From Linanthus parryae (Eukaryota > Streptophyta > Magnoliopsida > Ericales > Polemoniaceae): DNA of 64,000 nt. The notes beneath the pieces were generated by a model. The model saw nothing but the letters and a program-made list of their open reading frames with translations, was not told the DNA's origin and searched no databases. The stretch lies in contig JALGPY010000002.1 of the NCBI GenBank assembly GCA_023055425.1, forward strand, positions 156,127,345 through 156,191,344, read 5' to 3'. Position numbers and translations under genes: made by a program. This document shows, piece after piece, positions 12,106-23,063 of this stretch; the stretch's first letter is position 1; every line of letters starts with the position of its first letter.

Positions 12106-12302
12106 AGTCGTGTAGTTATATTTCTGTGGTAATTTGTAATTTTTATTATTACTGGATATATGTTATGCATTAGTATATATTGTATCTGCAAATTGTGGTT
12201 ATCTTATTTTTGAATATGAGTGGGAGGAAGATCTATACAAGACTGTAGGTTTTGTCTTTCATCAAGGGGGAGATTGTTGAGTCAAGATCCCTGAATGTGT
12301 TT
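12106..12302 (+). mobile_element. inverted fragment of a related copia element (3' internal end, PPT, first ~29 bp of LTR)
   Basis: Reverse-complementing this stretch gives a close match to ~13775-13970, the 3' internal end of the neighbouring copia element. It contains the polypurine tract CAAGGGGGAGATTG (12263-12276) followed by the LTR start TGTTGAGTCAAGATCCCTGA in plus orientation. It then breaks directly into the minus-strand 3' LTR at ~12303. By eye it differs from the internal copy more than the two LTRs differ from each other, so it is probably part of an older, oppositely oriented relative. Confidence 0.75.
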
Positions 12303-13803
12303 TTAAAGTGTGTAATGTAGACTAAATACAGGACATAAATACTCTAGAAGGGGGGTTGAATAGAGTATGAAAACTTTTTGCAAAACTTAAAGTTTATCAG
12401 AAAGACTTTGTGTGAAACTCAAATCTCAAGGCCTTGAGATTTTAGTAAACTGTCTGAAACTTACAAAGGCAAAATAGTAAGCTTCAAGGCCTTGAACTGT
12501 AAACAATTCTAAACAGCTTTTGAACCCTAGTTTGATTTGAGTTGTGCAGCAGATAATAATCAAACTGTAAAGTAAAGAACACAAAGCAATTTACAGAGTT
12601 CAGTCCCAAATGGACCTAATCTCTGCCTGAGGGATGTAATCCCACCAGGATTGGGCAAACACTTCTTATTACTCACACAGAAACAGCCCTAGATCTTCAA
12701 GCCTAAGTGATTTCCCTTACACCTATACAGCTTGTGGTTCCAAACCTATTTAGTTCCAGCTACTAACTGTTGAGCTAACAAGAACCTCTTGTTGTTCACT
12801 TGAACAACCAACCACTAGGTTAAGTGAGGTTTAATATAATCTAGAGATACACATATAGAAGTACAAGTGAAGAACACAGTATGAAGATAAGTTGTTGAAG
12901 CCTGGACGTGTTCTTCTGGAAAACTGGAATGATTTGATCTACAGGAATCTGGAATGAAGCTTGAATGATTGTGTGTTTGAATGAATGATCTCCCACGATT
13001 TTGTCACACCTCTCTGAGTATTCTGCAAGCCTCTCTCTTCTTCAAAATTCAAAACAGTATCTTTTATCCACAACTGCAACTGATTGAGAGATTTAGGATC
13101 TCAGTTCCTACAAATCCTCCTTCTGTTTTCAACTGAAATTCAAACAGCTTCAAGTGGATATTCGTTGGAGTTTGTTGAGATTGCTCCTGCACGTTTAATA
13201 ACCCTCACACAGCATTGAAACACAGCAACAACAAAATCCAGAAAGATAACAGTGTTATGACTGTTTGGTTATACAGTTTCTGTTAAAAATGTTTAACAGA
13301 CTTAGAACAATAACCTGTGTATCTTCTAAAACATATGAATCATGAAAAACAAGTTTAAGACACTTAGAAGTGAGTAAATAATCACAATACTAAGAATCAC
13401 AACCTGCAAGAAAGAATCAACTAAGTTCTGTAAAAATTGTCAGCAGCTCAAGGCACATCTCAAGGCCTTGGAGCTCTGAACCTGCTTCACAGAATCTCAA
13501 AGTTAAACCCAGATAACTTTGATTCTTCCTGTTCTGATCATCTGCAATTGTGTTAGATATATAAATAGTGTAATCCATAAGTATCTGCAGTAAACCACTG
13601 ATTTGTATAATCCGATATCCAATCTGCAACACAGAATTGTTAGAACATATAACAGAATAGAATAACTCAATGCTTTGAAGTACAGCCACTATCTCAAGGC
13701 CTTGAGATAACTGAGATGCTTTGCTGCTTATGTCTTAGTCTTTTGTCTTTCATCACTCAAAACAATTACCAACCAAAACACATTCAGGGATCTTGACTCA
13801 ACA
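12303..13803 (-). repeat. 3' LTR of the Sirevirus-like element
   Basis: It pairs with 21560-23063 over its whole length. It ends GACTCAACA (TG...CA rule on the minus strand); the left terminus reads TT where the partner LTR has TG. It carries palindromes at ~12423, 12484, 13462 and 13692. Confidence 0.9.
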
Positions 13804-13815
13804 ATCTCCCCCTTG
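13804..13815 (-). other. polypurine tract of the Sirevirus-like element
   Basis: Minus-strand CAAGGGGGAGAT directly abuts the 3' LTR. This is where plus-strand DNA synthesis would be primed; the GGGGGAGA form is typical of Sireviruses. Confidence 0.85.
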
Positions 13816-14233
13816 ATGAAAGAAAATACCTACAGTCTTGTATAGATCTTCGTGCCACTCATATTCAAAAATTAGATAACCACAATTTGCAGATACAATA
13901 TATACTAATGCCAAACAGATAACCAGTAAGAATAAAAATTACAAATTACCACAGAAATATAACTACACGACTGATTAAACCACAAAACAACTAGGCATTA
14001 TTATTATTATTATTATTCCAAACACTGCAAAACTGCAAACACAGAAGAACCCACATAAATTCTCCCCCTTTTTGACTTTCATCAAATAAGGTTGAAGAAA
14101 TGTTGGACCATTACTCAGAGTCTGAAAATAAACTTAAAACAAAAAAAAACTTAGCTAAAAAGTCAAGGCCTTGAGAATAGAAAAGATAGAAGAGAAAGAG
14201 ATAGAGGGCCAAGGCTTTGGCAGTCTCTGATCT

Positions 14234-15976
14234 TCACTTCTTCTTTGATGTCTGGTCTTTCTCTGAGCCTTCTCCAATTTCTTCTTCACTTGCAGCATCT
14301 TCAGAAGACTGATTACCTTCTTCTTTAGCTTCCACTTCAGCAACCACTTCTTGGATTATATCATCCATTTTCTTCTTAGCCTGCACTGAATCTACTTCTG
14401 TAGCTGCATCAACACCTGTGTCTTCACCAGCATCTTCTTCATCAGTTTGTTCATACAAATCTTTAGAAGTTAGCACCACTGGAATTGGCTTCTTCTTCTT
14501 CTTCAGAAAATCTCCCAACTTTTCTTCTGAATCCACACTAGTGTCATGACTAGTAGCAGAAGGTATCTTCTCCAGCTTCCCATTCATAACATTCATCAAG
14601 CCCTTGAACTGGTTGAATTCAGTTGACAGGTCAAATAACCTTTTTCTGAGATCTTCAATCTCAACCTGCTGATCTTCTAACTTCTCAACCGGCAGTGAGT
14701 AATCTTCATTGGCTTGTCCTTTCCCAGATGTAGTCCCCTTAGGCTTCACAAACTCCTTCTCAGCAAGTTCTTCCTTTGACAAATCAGAATAAAATTTCCA
14801 ATGCCCCTTACCAGTTTGAACAACTCCAATCCTCTGAAGTGCAGTCTCATCTATCAACCCAAATCCTCCAGTAATCTTTTCTTCTCCTTTCAAAGGTACA
14901 TCAAAATATTCAAAGAAAAGAGGTAACAGGTTGGCATATGGAAGAGGATGGTTTCTAGTCCTGGTTGCACAATAAATCATATGCTCCATAACAACTGTTG
15001 GCAAATCTATCTCAAACCCTTGAGATATCAGATACATCAAAATCAGAACCTTATCAGTTACCAACTCCCTTGAGTTCTCCCAAGAAACTACACTCCTCAT
15101 CAGAAATGTAAACAAGATTTTGGCTTCACAGTTGAGCACAGAGTGTGTCAACTGCTTTGGACCAGAGGGAACACCTTCAATAAATAGCATCTCCTTTGCC
15201 TTATCCAAACACTCCTTCCTATCAGGATAATCTCCAACATTGTATTTTCTAGGAATGCCCAAGACTTTGGCAAAATTCCTATGATCTAACCTCAAATGCA
15301 CACCAGCCACTTTTGAAGTTAAAACCATTCTATCATCACCTTCATAAACCAAGTTCAGATAAAATAACCTAGTTAACCTAGGATAAGCCTTTGAACTAGG
15401 ATTCAACACCTTCCAAACAGCAGTTTCTCTTAACTTTCTCATACAGCCTATGTCCAATTTATCCAATAATTCATCAGAAATCATGCTACAGAAAGCTACC
15501 TTAGATGAAGCATACCCTTGCATCCAAACAGTTCTAACCTCAGAACTAACAAACCACTCTGTAGGAAGTACATTCTTACCTTGATATCCTTTCTTAGTTG
15601 CAGCAGCAACTTGCTTAACCCTAGTTTTCTTCTCTGAGGGTTTGGTCTTTTCTTGTCCTCCTTCAGTTGATTTCTTCTGGCTTTCCTAAGTTGATTTCCC
15701 TTTTTCCTCTTCACCGGTCTTTTTCTTTTCTCCCCATTTCTTCTTCTCTAACCTCGATTGATCACCACCATGAGTCTCTTGTTGTGGATCAACACTTGAG
15801 CCTTCATCTCCCTTCTCTGTTCTGGACTTCTTTGCAGGAGGAGTATGCTCATGCAAACTTTGAGTGTTTTCTGAATCTGAATCAGAAATCATTATCTTCT
15901 CCTTCTTATTTGATCTCTTCTTGGATCTGCCAGAGGGCTTTCCCTGTTGCTGAATTCTGGCTGATTTGCGCACCAT
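14234..15976 (-). pseudogene. extra ORF between pol and 3' LTR (Sirevirus ORF3/'env-like' position), one internal stop
   Basis: About 580 codons in one frame, broken by a TAG at 15686-15688. The N-terminal ~96 residues are basic and Ser/Lys/Glu-rich with likely nuclear-localisation stretches (SGRSKKRSNKKEK, PPAKKSR). The central ~300 residues form a folded-looking block with conserved-type segments (KVLNPSSKAYPRLTRLFYLN; VLGIPRKYNVGDYP; GFEIDLPTVVMEHMIYCATR), which I recall as a plant retroelement-associated 'putative plant transposon protein' type domain. A heptad-like region follows (LEDQQVEIEDLRKRLFDLS), then an acidic tail (EEEIGEGSEKDQTSKKK). I see no signal peptide or transmembrane helix, so an envelope role is not supported. 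Function unknown; the family assignment is from memory. Confidence 0.75.
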
Positions 15977-16431
15977 TTTAGGGTTTAGGGTTTTGATAAG
16001 AGAATGTGATTGAGAGGAATTGAGAGAGAGAGAGTAGAATCGCAGAAAATTGAAAGAGAATGAGAAGAAAAAGCCCTGACTTTCAGCTTAAGTAGGTTGA
16101 AAAGGATGAGTCATAAAAGGACTCTGCAATATCAACATTCAAAAATAGGATCTTGAAAAATCTTTTTGGGATATTTTAGAAAATTCTCTGAGTAATTCAA
16201 ATACTATACAGTTATCTAAAAAGATAAGATATAATATTTGTGATCCATTTTTTAAAAAAAATAAATAAATACAGATATTATCAAGACCTGGAGAACAATC
16301 TCAAGGCCTTGAGATTTTCTGCAGTTTGAGAAACTTCAAAGCTTTGAGTTATACTTTCAAGGCTTCAGAAAGTATAATCTCAAGGCTTTGAGATTCCAGC
16401 ACATAAACACATATAAGTACTAATACTCCCC
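15977..16431 (-). other. spacer between pol and the extra ORF, rich in palindromes
   Basis: Non-coding. It contains four TCAAGGCCTTGA-type palindromes within ~95 bp (about 16299, 16335, 16356 and 16378) and a CT/GA-rich stretch near 16021-16035 just upstream of the extra ORF's ATG on the minus strand. A leader or promoter role for the extra ORF is possible but unproven. Confidence 0.5.
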
Positions 16432-17827
16432 CTAAACCAATGCATCCTTGTTTAACATCCCCAATTCAAGCCTTAGAGATGAAAACCTATCATCTGGCAA
16501 AGTTTTAGTGAAAATATCAGCAATCTTCATTGGAGTAGAGATAAAATTTAAAATAACATCACCTTGTTCTGCATGATCTCTAAGGAAATGATGTCTCACA
16601 TCTATGTGATTTGTCATTGAGTGCTGAACTGGATTCTTAGAGATGAAATAGCACTTGTTTTGTCACAATGAATAGGCACATTTCTGAAGTTATAGCCAAG
16701 ATCTCTAAGCTGCTGAGCAATCCATAACACTTGTGAACAGCAAGCACCAGCTGCAATGTATTCAGCTTCTGCAGTTGATAATGCTACAGAATTTTGCTTT
16801 TTGGAATGCCAACTGATCAATGAAGATCCAAGAAATTGACAGCATCCTGAAGTACTTTTCCTGTCTACTTTATATCCTGCAAAATCTGCATCTGAATAGC
16901 CACTCAACATAAAATTAGATCTTCTTGGATACCAAAGCCCTAAGTCTCTGGTACCATTCAAATATCTAAAAATTCTTTTAACTGCAGTTCAATGACTTTC
17001 CTTAGGATCTGCTTGAAATCTAGCACACATACAGACACTGAACATAATATCATGTCTGCTAGCAGTTAAATACAATAGTGATCCATTCATACCTCTGTAT
17101 TCCTTCTGATTCACACTCTTACCAGTTGAATCTTTGTCTAAAGAGAGTGATGAACTCATAGGGTCTTAAGCACCTTGGACTGTGACATATTGTACTTATT
17201 CAATAAGTCTTTGGTATATTTTCCTTGATGCACAAAAATTTCTTTCTTCATTTGTAATATATGAAGTCCAAGAAAGAAATTTAGTTCACCAATTAGGCTC
17301 ATCTCAAACACCCTGCACATCAGACTAGAAAACTCTTTTGAAAGAGCATCATTAGTAGCACCAAATAATATATCATCTACATAAATCTGAACTACTAACA
17401 GATCACTTTGATGGTGTTTAATGAAAAGAGTTTTGTCAACTAGGCCTCTTTTAAAATTGTTTTCAAGTAGAAATTTTGAAAGTCTGTCATACCAAGCCCT
17501 TGGAGCTTGTTTTAAACCATAAAGAGCTTTATCCAGTTTATAAACATGATCAGGAAAATTTTTATCTTCAAAACCAGGAGGTTGTGCTACAAAAACATCT
17601 TCTTGTAAATATCCATTCAGAAAAGCACATTTAACATCGATTTGATAAAGCTTTATGTGATTGTGAGATGCAAATGCAAGAACTATTCTAATAGCTTCTA
17701 ACCTGGCAACAGGAGCAAAAGTCTCCTCATAATCTATACCTTCTTCCTGATTATATCCTTGAGCTACCAGTCTGGCTTTATTTCTTACCACTTTGCCATT
17801 CTCATCAAGTTTGTTCTGAATACCCAT
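16432..17827 (-). pseudogene. copia pol: reverse transcriptase and RNase H
   Basis: RT begins near [20 protein letters not shown]. Its first catalytic Asp is in [12 protein letters not shown] and the YVDD box reads [12 protein letters not shown], the form common in Sireviruses. [15 protein letters not shown] is also present. After a frame break at 17156 (PMSS region), an in-frame TGA near 16992 and another break near 16620-16650, the RNase H domain continues with SGYSDADFAGYKVDRKSTSG, ALSTAEAEYIAA and TNHIDVRHHFLRDH. The end (LGMLNKDALV) is typical of copia pol. At least three lesions make it non-functional. Confidence 0.9.
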
Positions 17828-18918
17828 CTGGTTCTAATAACTGATTTCTCTTTAGGTCTAGGGTCCAGATTCCAAACCTTGTTCCTTTCAAACTCATTCA
17901 GCTCACTCTGCATTGCAATGATCCATTCTGCATATTCTAGAGCTTCATTGGTATTCTTAGGCTCGATCAAAGATACAAATGCACTAAAAGCACACAAGTT
18001 CTTTAATTGTCCTCTTGTCTGAGTTCCAGTTGATGGATCTGATATAATGTTGTCAGCTGGATGGTCTGCAAGGTACTTAAACTTCTTTCTTGGTACCCAG
18101 GAGTATTCTCCTTCAAGGCTTTGAGTCCTTGAAACAGTAGAGGGAGCATCATAGAAAGTTTCAGCTTCTGTCTCAAGGCTTTGAGATTTTGGTTCAGCAG
18201 GAGGTTCAAGTCCTTGAGATTCTGCTGATTGATTCTGTACATTAGTTTTGCCTTTGTCTTCTTTCACAGCATCATCATCTGATTCATGCTTGTTCAAATC
18301 TAGATCTGCAAAACTTTCACTCAGAGAATCCTTAGTACTTTCATCAAAAATTACATGAATGCTCTCTTCCACAATCTTGGTTTTTCTATTATAAACTCTA
18401 TAAGCTTTGCTAGTTTGAGAATATCCAAGAAATACACCTTCATCACTTCTAGAATCCAACTTACCAAGATTGTCTCTACCGTTATTATGCACAAAACAGA
18501 TACAACCAAAGGGTTTAAAATAAGAAACAGTAGGCTTTCTACCTTTAAACAGTTCATAGGGGGTCTTTTTCAAAATAGGTCTAATCAAGCATCTATTCAG
18601 CACATAATTGGCACTGTTAACAGCTTCTGCCCATAAAAACTTTGGCAAATTACTTTCAAGAAGCATGGTTCTGGACATATCCTCAAGTGTCCTATTTTTC
18701 CTTTCAACTACTCCATTTTGCCGTGGAGTTCTAGGTGCAGAAAAATTGTGTGAAATGACATGCTTTGCACAAAACAAATTAAAGTCAAGTTGATCAAACT
18801 CCCTACCATGATCACTTCTAATGGATGCAACAGGTAAATTTTTCAAAGTTTGAAGCTCTTTGCATAGTCTAGAGAATTCAGATAAAGCTTCAGTTTTGTC
18901 TCTAATAAACATCACCAA
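17785..18918 (-). pseudogene. copia pol: integrase core, C-terminal region and start of RT
   Basis: Continues the integrase D,D-35-E core with D36 (RSDHGREF) and E72 (RQNGVVERKNR). The GKLDSRSDEGVFLGYS box of copia integrases follows. A linker carries three peptides QGLE/QSLE (SAESQGLEPP, KSQSLETEAE, RTQSLEGEYS), each encoded by a copy of the CTCAAGGC(C/T)TTGAG palindrome. RT starts at NEFERNKVWNL. A one-base deletion near 18912 separates it from the first integrase half, and another near 17800 from the rest of RT. Confidence 0.88.
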
Positions 18919-19634
18919 GTAAATCTAGAATAATCATCAATTATAACAAGCATATACATTTTACCTTTTGGAGTCTGAACTCTCATAGGACCACACAAGT
19001 CCATATGAAGCAATTCTAATGGTCTATAAATACTTAAAAAGTTCTTTGGCTTGAATGAACTTCTAATCTGTTTACCTTGTACACATGCCTTGCAAAATTC
19101 ATCATCTGAAAATTTCTGTGATGGTAAACCTCTTACCAAGTCTTTTGAGATGAGCTTATTCAAAGTATGTATACTAATATGCCCAAGCTTTCTGTGCCAA
19201 AGCTTTGAATCTTCCTTCAAGGCCTTGAGGCATTTTAGCTTGTCACCTGCAACACTGTTAGTATTCATAGCATATAGATTATATGATCTAGGAGCAGTGA
19301 GCATGCAATCACCAGATTTCTCATTTTTCACCACACATTTCTCCTTGTAAAATATAGATTTATAACCTTTATCACATAACTGAGAGATACTAAGCAAATT
19401 ATACTTAATTCCATCTACCAGATAAACATCAGATATAGAATTTGTAGAGCCATTACCAATACTACCTATACCAATGATATTGCATTTTGCTTTGTCACCA
19501 AGTGTGATTGTTCCTCCAGATTTTTCTGTAAGATCAGTAAAGAGAGACCTCTTTCCACTCATATGTCTGGAACATCCACTGTCTAAAATCCATTTTGATC
19601 TTTCAAGGCCTTGGTGACATCCTGCAAAAGCAAA
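18912..19634 (-). pseudogene. copia protease, GAG-pre-integrase and N-terminal integrase
   Basis: The protease active site reads ILDSGCSRHMSG near 19565-19595, upstream of the first Met in the frame. The H-H-C-C zinc-binding motif is in LWHRKLGHIS...CKACVQGKQ. The first catalytic Asp of the integrase core is in LLHMDLCGP, followed by IIDDYSRFTW. The frame is the same as that of the gag C-terminal segment upstream and separated from it only by TGA at 19635-19637. A one-base deletion at ~18912 ends it. The segment near the protease also carries a palindrome copy (19604). Confidence 0.88.
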
Positions 19635-20156
19635 TCATTGCCTTAACAGGCTGTTAGACCAAGTGCAGAACTTTGAGTCATACTCAGAATCAGCCATATT
19701 TGGTGGCCTGATTCCTTTTGGAACCCAAATCTTCCTAACCTGTCCCTTAAGCTGATAAGGATAAGTATTCCTCATAATGTGAGGTTCTGATCTTCTGAAG
19801 GGACAAGTTAATCTGACATGACCAATTTTTCCACAGTAGTGACATTTTGGAGAATGTCTGCTACCAGATTTGACAAAAGTAGTTTGGTCTTTCTTTGGAA
19901 AATTTGAATTATAGCCAATCCCACTTTTATGCATTGATTTCAGACTTCCTCCAAGAATGAGATTCAGATTATGTTCTGAGCCTGTAAACCTAACTAGGAA
20001 CTTCTTGGACTCTTGAATTTTCTCAGTCAAAGAGCAGATCTGTTGTTCTAAATTCTCAGAATGAGTCTTTAGATCAGCATATCTTTCAGTTAAAAGAGTA
20101 TTTTGATCAACAACCTCTTTTATCTGTGCCTTCAAGACTTTGAACCTACTATCCAA
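19635..20156 (-). pseudogene. copia gag C-terminal segment with coiled coil and second zinc knuckle
   Basis: Residues ~1-50 look like a coiled coil (ALKDQNTLLTERY-like heptads through LEQQICSLTEKIQESKKFL). A CCHC knuckle follows (CHYCGKIGHVRLTC), then QVRKIWVPKGIRPPN, which typically precedes the protease in this group. Sirevirus-type gags are long, so this is best seen as part of the same gag as the upstream segment, which has its own knuckle. About 130 bp of broken frame (20157-20288) lie between them. Confidence 0.8.
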
Positions 20157-20288
20157 GGCCTTAAGTTTTTTTCCAATTTTGTCTTAGAAACTTCAACAGT
20201 TTTGTTTAAAAACACTAGGTCCAGGTTTTCTTTTACCTGCTCATGAATCTTAATCTTTAAAGCAGAAATCTCATTTCTATAACTTTCC

Positions 20289-21508
20289 TCATTTTAAAAA
20301 CATACTTTTGAGAATTTCAGGAAGTACATCAGAAGGACTAGCAAGTAAATTCTTTACCATGTCTTTAATGTGTATGTCTGATGAATTTTCCTCATCATGC
20401 TTTTCCATGAAGCATAGGTTTGCTTGCTCTTCTTCTGTGTCTGAGTCACTTGATGAATCAGAATCACTCCAAGAAGCCATCATGGCTTTCTTCCTTCTGT
20501 TGTCACTATCTTTCTTCTGAAATTTCATGTTCTTCTTCTTTTGTGGACAGTCCCTTACTAAATGATCTGCATCACCACACTCAAAACAATTCATTACTTT
20601 AGTTTTATGTGACTGTGATGAAGATTTGCCTTTGTAATCCTTGCTGCCTGAGGGTCTTGATCTCTCTCTGTTGTAATCCCTGTTACCAGAGTTTCTTTTC
20701 TTTTTGAGAATCCTGGCCAAGGCCTTGGAGATCAATGCTAAAGCCTCTTCATCATCAGTCTCATCCTCAGTCTCAAGGCTTTGAGACTTTTCACTGTCTT
20801 TTGCCTTAAGTGCTAGGTTCCTGATATTTTCACTCAAATCACCTTCCACATCCTTCATAGACATTTCATGAGTGAGCAGCTTTCCTTGTAGATCATCTAG
20901 CTGAAGAAGACTCAAGTCCCGAGCTTCCTCAATGGCTGTTGTCTTTGGCTCCCACTTAGCTTTTGGCAAGCTTCTCAGAATTTTTCTGACCTTCTCTTCA
21001 TTTGAAAACTTCTTTCCCAATGACTCCAGATTGTTCACACATCAGTGAATCTTTTGAACATCTCCTTGATGGTCTCATCTGAATTCATCTTGAACAACTC
21101 ATATTGCCTCAGAAGTATGTTGATTTTTGTCTGCTTAACCTGGCTGGTTCCTTCATATGTCACCACCAGTTTATCCCATACTTCTTTGGCACTCTTGCAT
21201 TTTGACACTCTGTTGAACTCATCTGCATTTAAAGCACAGTATAACAGATTCATAGCCTTGTAATTCTTTGATACCTTTTCCAGTTCAGTGACTGAAATAC
21301 TTTCCTCAGACTTGATACATCTAACTCCATCAATTGTAGTGTAGTACTCATGACGACCATTCTGAACTATTGACCATAGTTCCATGTCTTGATCTATGAT
21401 GAACATCTTCATCAATGCCTTCCAGTGCATGAAGTTATCACCACAGAACAATGGAGGTCTGTTGGATGCCCTTCCTTGTGAGAATCTACCATCTCCTACA
21501 TTACTCAT
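20289..21508 (-). pseudogene. copia gag N-terminal part with first zinc knuckle, one frameshift
   Basis: Start chosen at 21508 (MSNVGDGRF), 38 bp after the PBS; the more upstream Met at 21640 lies inside the LTR. The capsid-like domain contains PPLFCGDNFMHWKALMKMFI, AKEVWDKLVVTYEG and LRQYELFKMNSDETIKEMF, typical of the copia gag/UBN2 family. A one-base change at ~21036 shifts the frame; the second part continues NNLESLGKKFSNEEKVRKIL with a CCHC knuckle (CFECGDADHLVRDC). Palindrome copies encode KSQSLETEDET and SKALARILKK. Gag packages element RNA in virus-like particles. Confidence 0.85.
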
Positions 21509-21545
21509 AGTCACCAGATTGTTAGATCTAAAAACAGTGACACAA

Positions 21546-21557
21546 GCTCTGATACCA
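21546..21557 (-). other. primer binding site, initiator-Met tRNA type
   Basis: Minus-strand TGGTATCAGAGC, the standard plant copia PBS, lies two bases inside the 5' LTR end at 21560. Confidence 0.92.
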
Positions 21558-21559
21558 AT

Positions 21560-23063
21560 TGAAAGTGTGTAATGTAGACTAAATACAGGACTTAAATACT
21601 CTAGAAGGGGGGTTGAATAGAGTATGAAAACTTTTTGCAAAACTTAAAGTTTATCATAAAGACTTTGTGTGAAACTCAAATCTCAAGGCCTTGAGATTTT
21701 AGTAAACTGTCTGAAACTTACAAAGGCAAAATAGTAAGCTTCAAGGCCTTGAACTGTAAACAATTCTAAACAGCTTTTGAACCCTAGTTTGATTTGAGTT
21801 GTGTGCAGCAGATAATAATCAAACTGTAAAGTAAAGAACACAAAGCAATTTACAGAGTTCAGTCCCAATGGACCTAATCTCTTCCTGAGGGATCTAATCC
21901 CACCAGGATTGGGCAAACACTTCTTATTACTCACACAGAAACAGCCCTAGATCTTCAAGCCTAAGTGATTTCCCTTACACCTATACAGCTTGTGGTTCCA
22001 AACCTATCTATTTCCAGCTACTAACTGTTGAGCTAACAAGATCCTCTTGTTGTTCACTTGAACAACCAACCACTAGGTTAAGTGAGGTTTAAGATAATCT
22101 AGAGATACACAGATAGAATTACAAGTGAAGAACACAGTATGAAGATAAGTTGTTGAAGCCTGGATGTGTTCTTCTGGAAAACTGGATTGATTTGATCTTG
22201 AGGAATCTGGAATGAAGCTTGAATGATTGTGTATTTGAATGAATGATCTCCCATGATTTTGTCACACCTCTCTGAGTATTCTGCAAGCCTCTCTCTTCTT
22301 CAAAATTCAAAACAGTTTCTTTTATCCACAACTGTAACTGATTGAGAGATTTTAAAATCTCAGTTCCTACAAATCCTTCTTCTGTTTTCAACTGAAATTC
22401 AAACAGCTTCAAGTGGATATCCGTTGGAGTTTGTTGAGATTACTCCTGCACGTTTAACAACCCTGCAACAGCATTGAAACACAGCAACAACAAAATCCAG
22501 AAAAATAACAGTGCTATGACTGTTTGGTTATACAGTTTCTGATAAAACTGTTTAACAGACTTAGAACAATAACCTGTGTATCTTCTAAAACATATGAATC
22601 ATGAAAAACAAGTTTAAGACTCTTAGAAGTTAGTAAAAAATCACAATACTAAGAATCACAACATGCAAGAAAGAATCAACTAATTTCTGTAAAAACTGTC
22701 AGCAGCTCAAGGCACATCTCAAGGCCTTGGAGCTATGAACTTGCTTCACAGAATCTCAAAGTTAAACCCAGATAACTTTGATTCTTCTTGTTCTGATCAT
22801 CAGCAAATTGTGTTAGATATATAAATAGTGTAATCCATAAGTATCTGCAGTAAACCACTGATTTGTATAATCAGATATCCAATCTGCAACACAGAATTGT
22901 TATAACATATAGCAGAATAGAATAACTCAAGACTTTGAAGTTCAGTCACTATCTCAAGGCCTTGAGATAACTGAGATGCTTTGCTGCTTATGTCTTAGTC
23001 TTTTGTCTTTCATCACTCAAAACAATTACCAACCAAAACATATTCAGGGATCTTGACTCAACA
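21560..23063 (-). repeat. 5' LTR of the Sirevirus-like element
   Basis: Begins TGAAAGTGTG next to the PBS and ends GACTCAACA. It matches 12303-13803 with scattered substitutions and small indels. Palindromes occur at ~21682, 21740, 22721 and 22953. Confidence 0.92.

Larger units (their letters stand above)
12303..23063 (-). mobile_element. Ty1/copia LTR retrotransposon, Sirevirus-like, nearly full length
   Basis: The minus-strand order is 5' LTR (21560-23063), initiator-Met PBS (21546-21557), gag, protease, integrase, RT, RNase H, an extra ORF (15976-14234), PPT (CAAGGGGGAGAT) and 3' LTR (12303-13803). The total of 10.8 kb, long gag, GGGGGAGA-type PPT, extra ORF after pol and multiple palindromes fit Sireviruses. 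The two LTRs differ by roughly 3-4% by eye, suggesting insertion on a million-year scale. The 5-bp flanks (TGTTT left, GTAGG right) do not match, so one flank has been rearranged. Gag and pol carry several single-base frameshifts and stops, so it is non-autonomous now. Confidence 0.92.

Noticed and set aside
14234..15976. Retroviral envelope gene
   Set aside because: Right position but no signal peptide, transmembrane segment, glycoprotein-like cysteine pattern or fusion motif.
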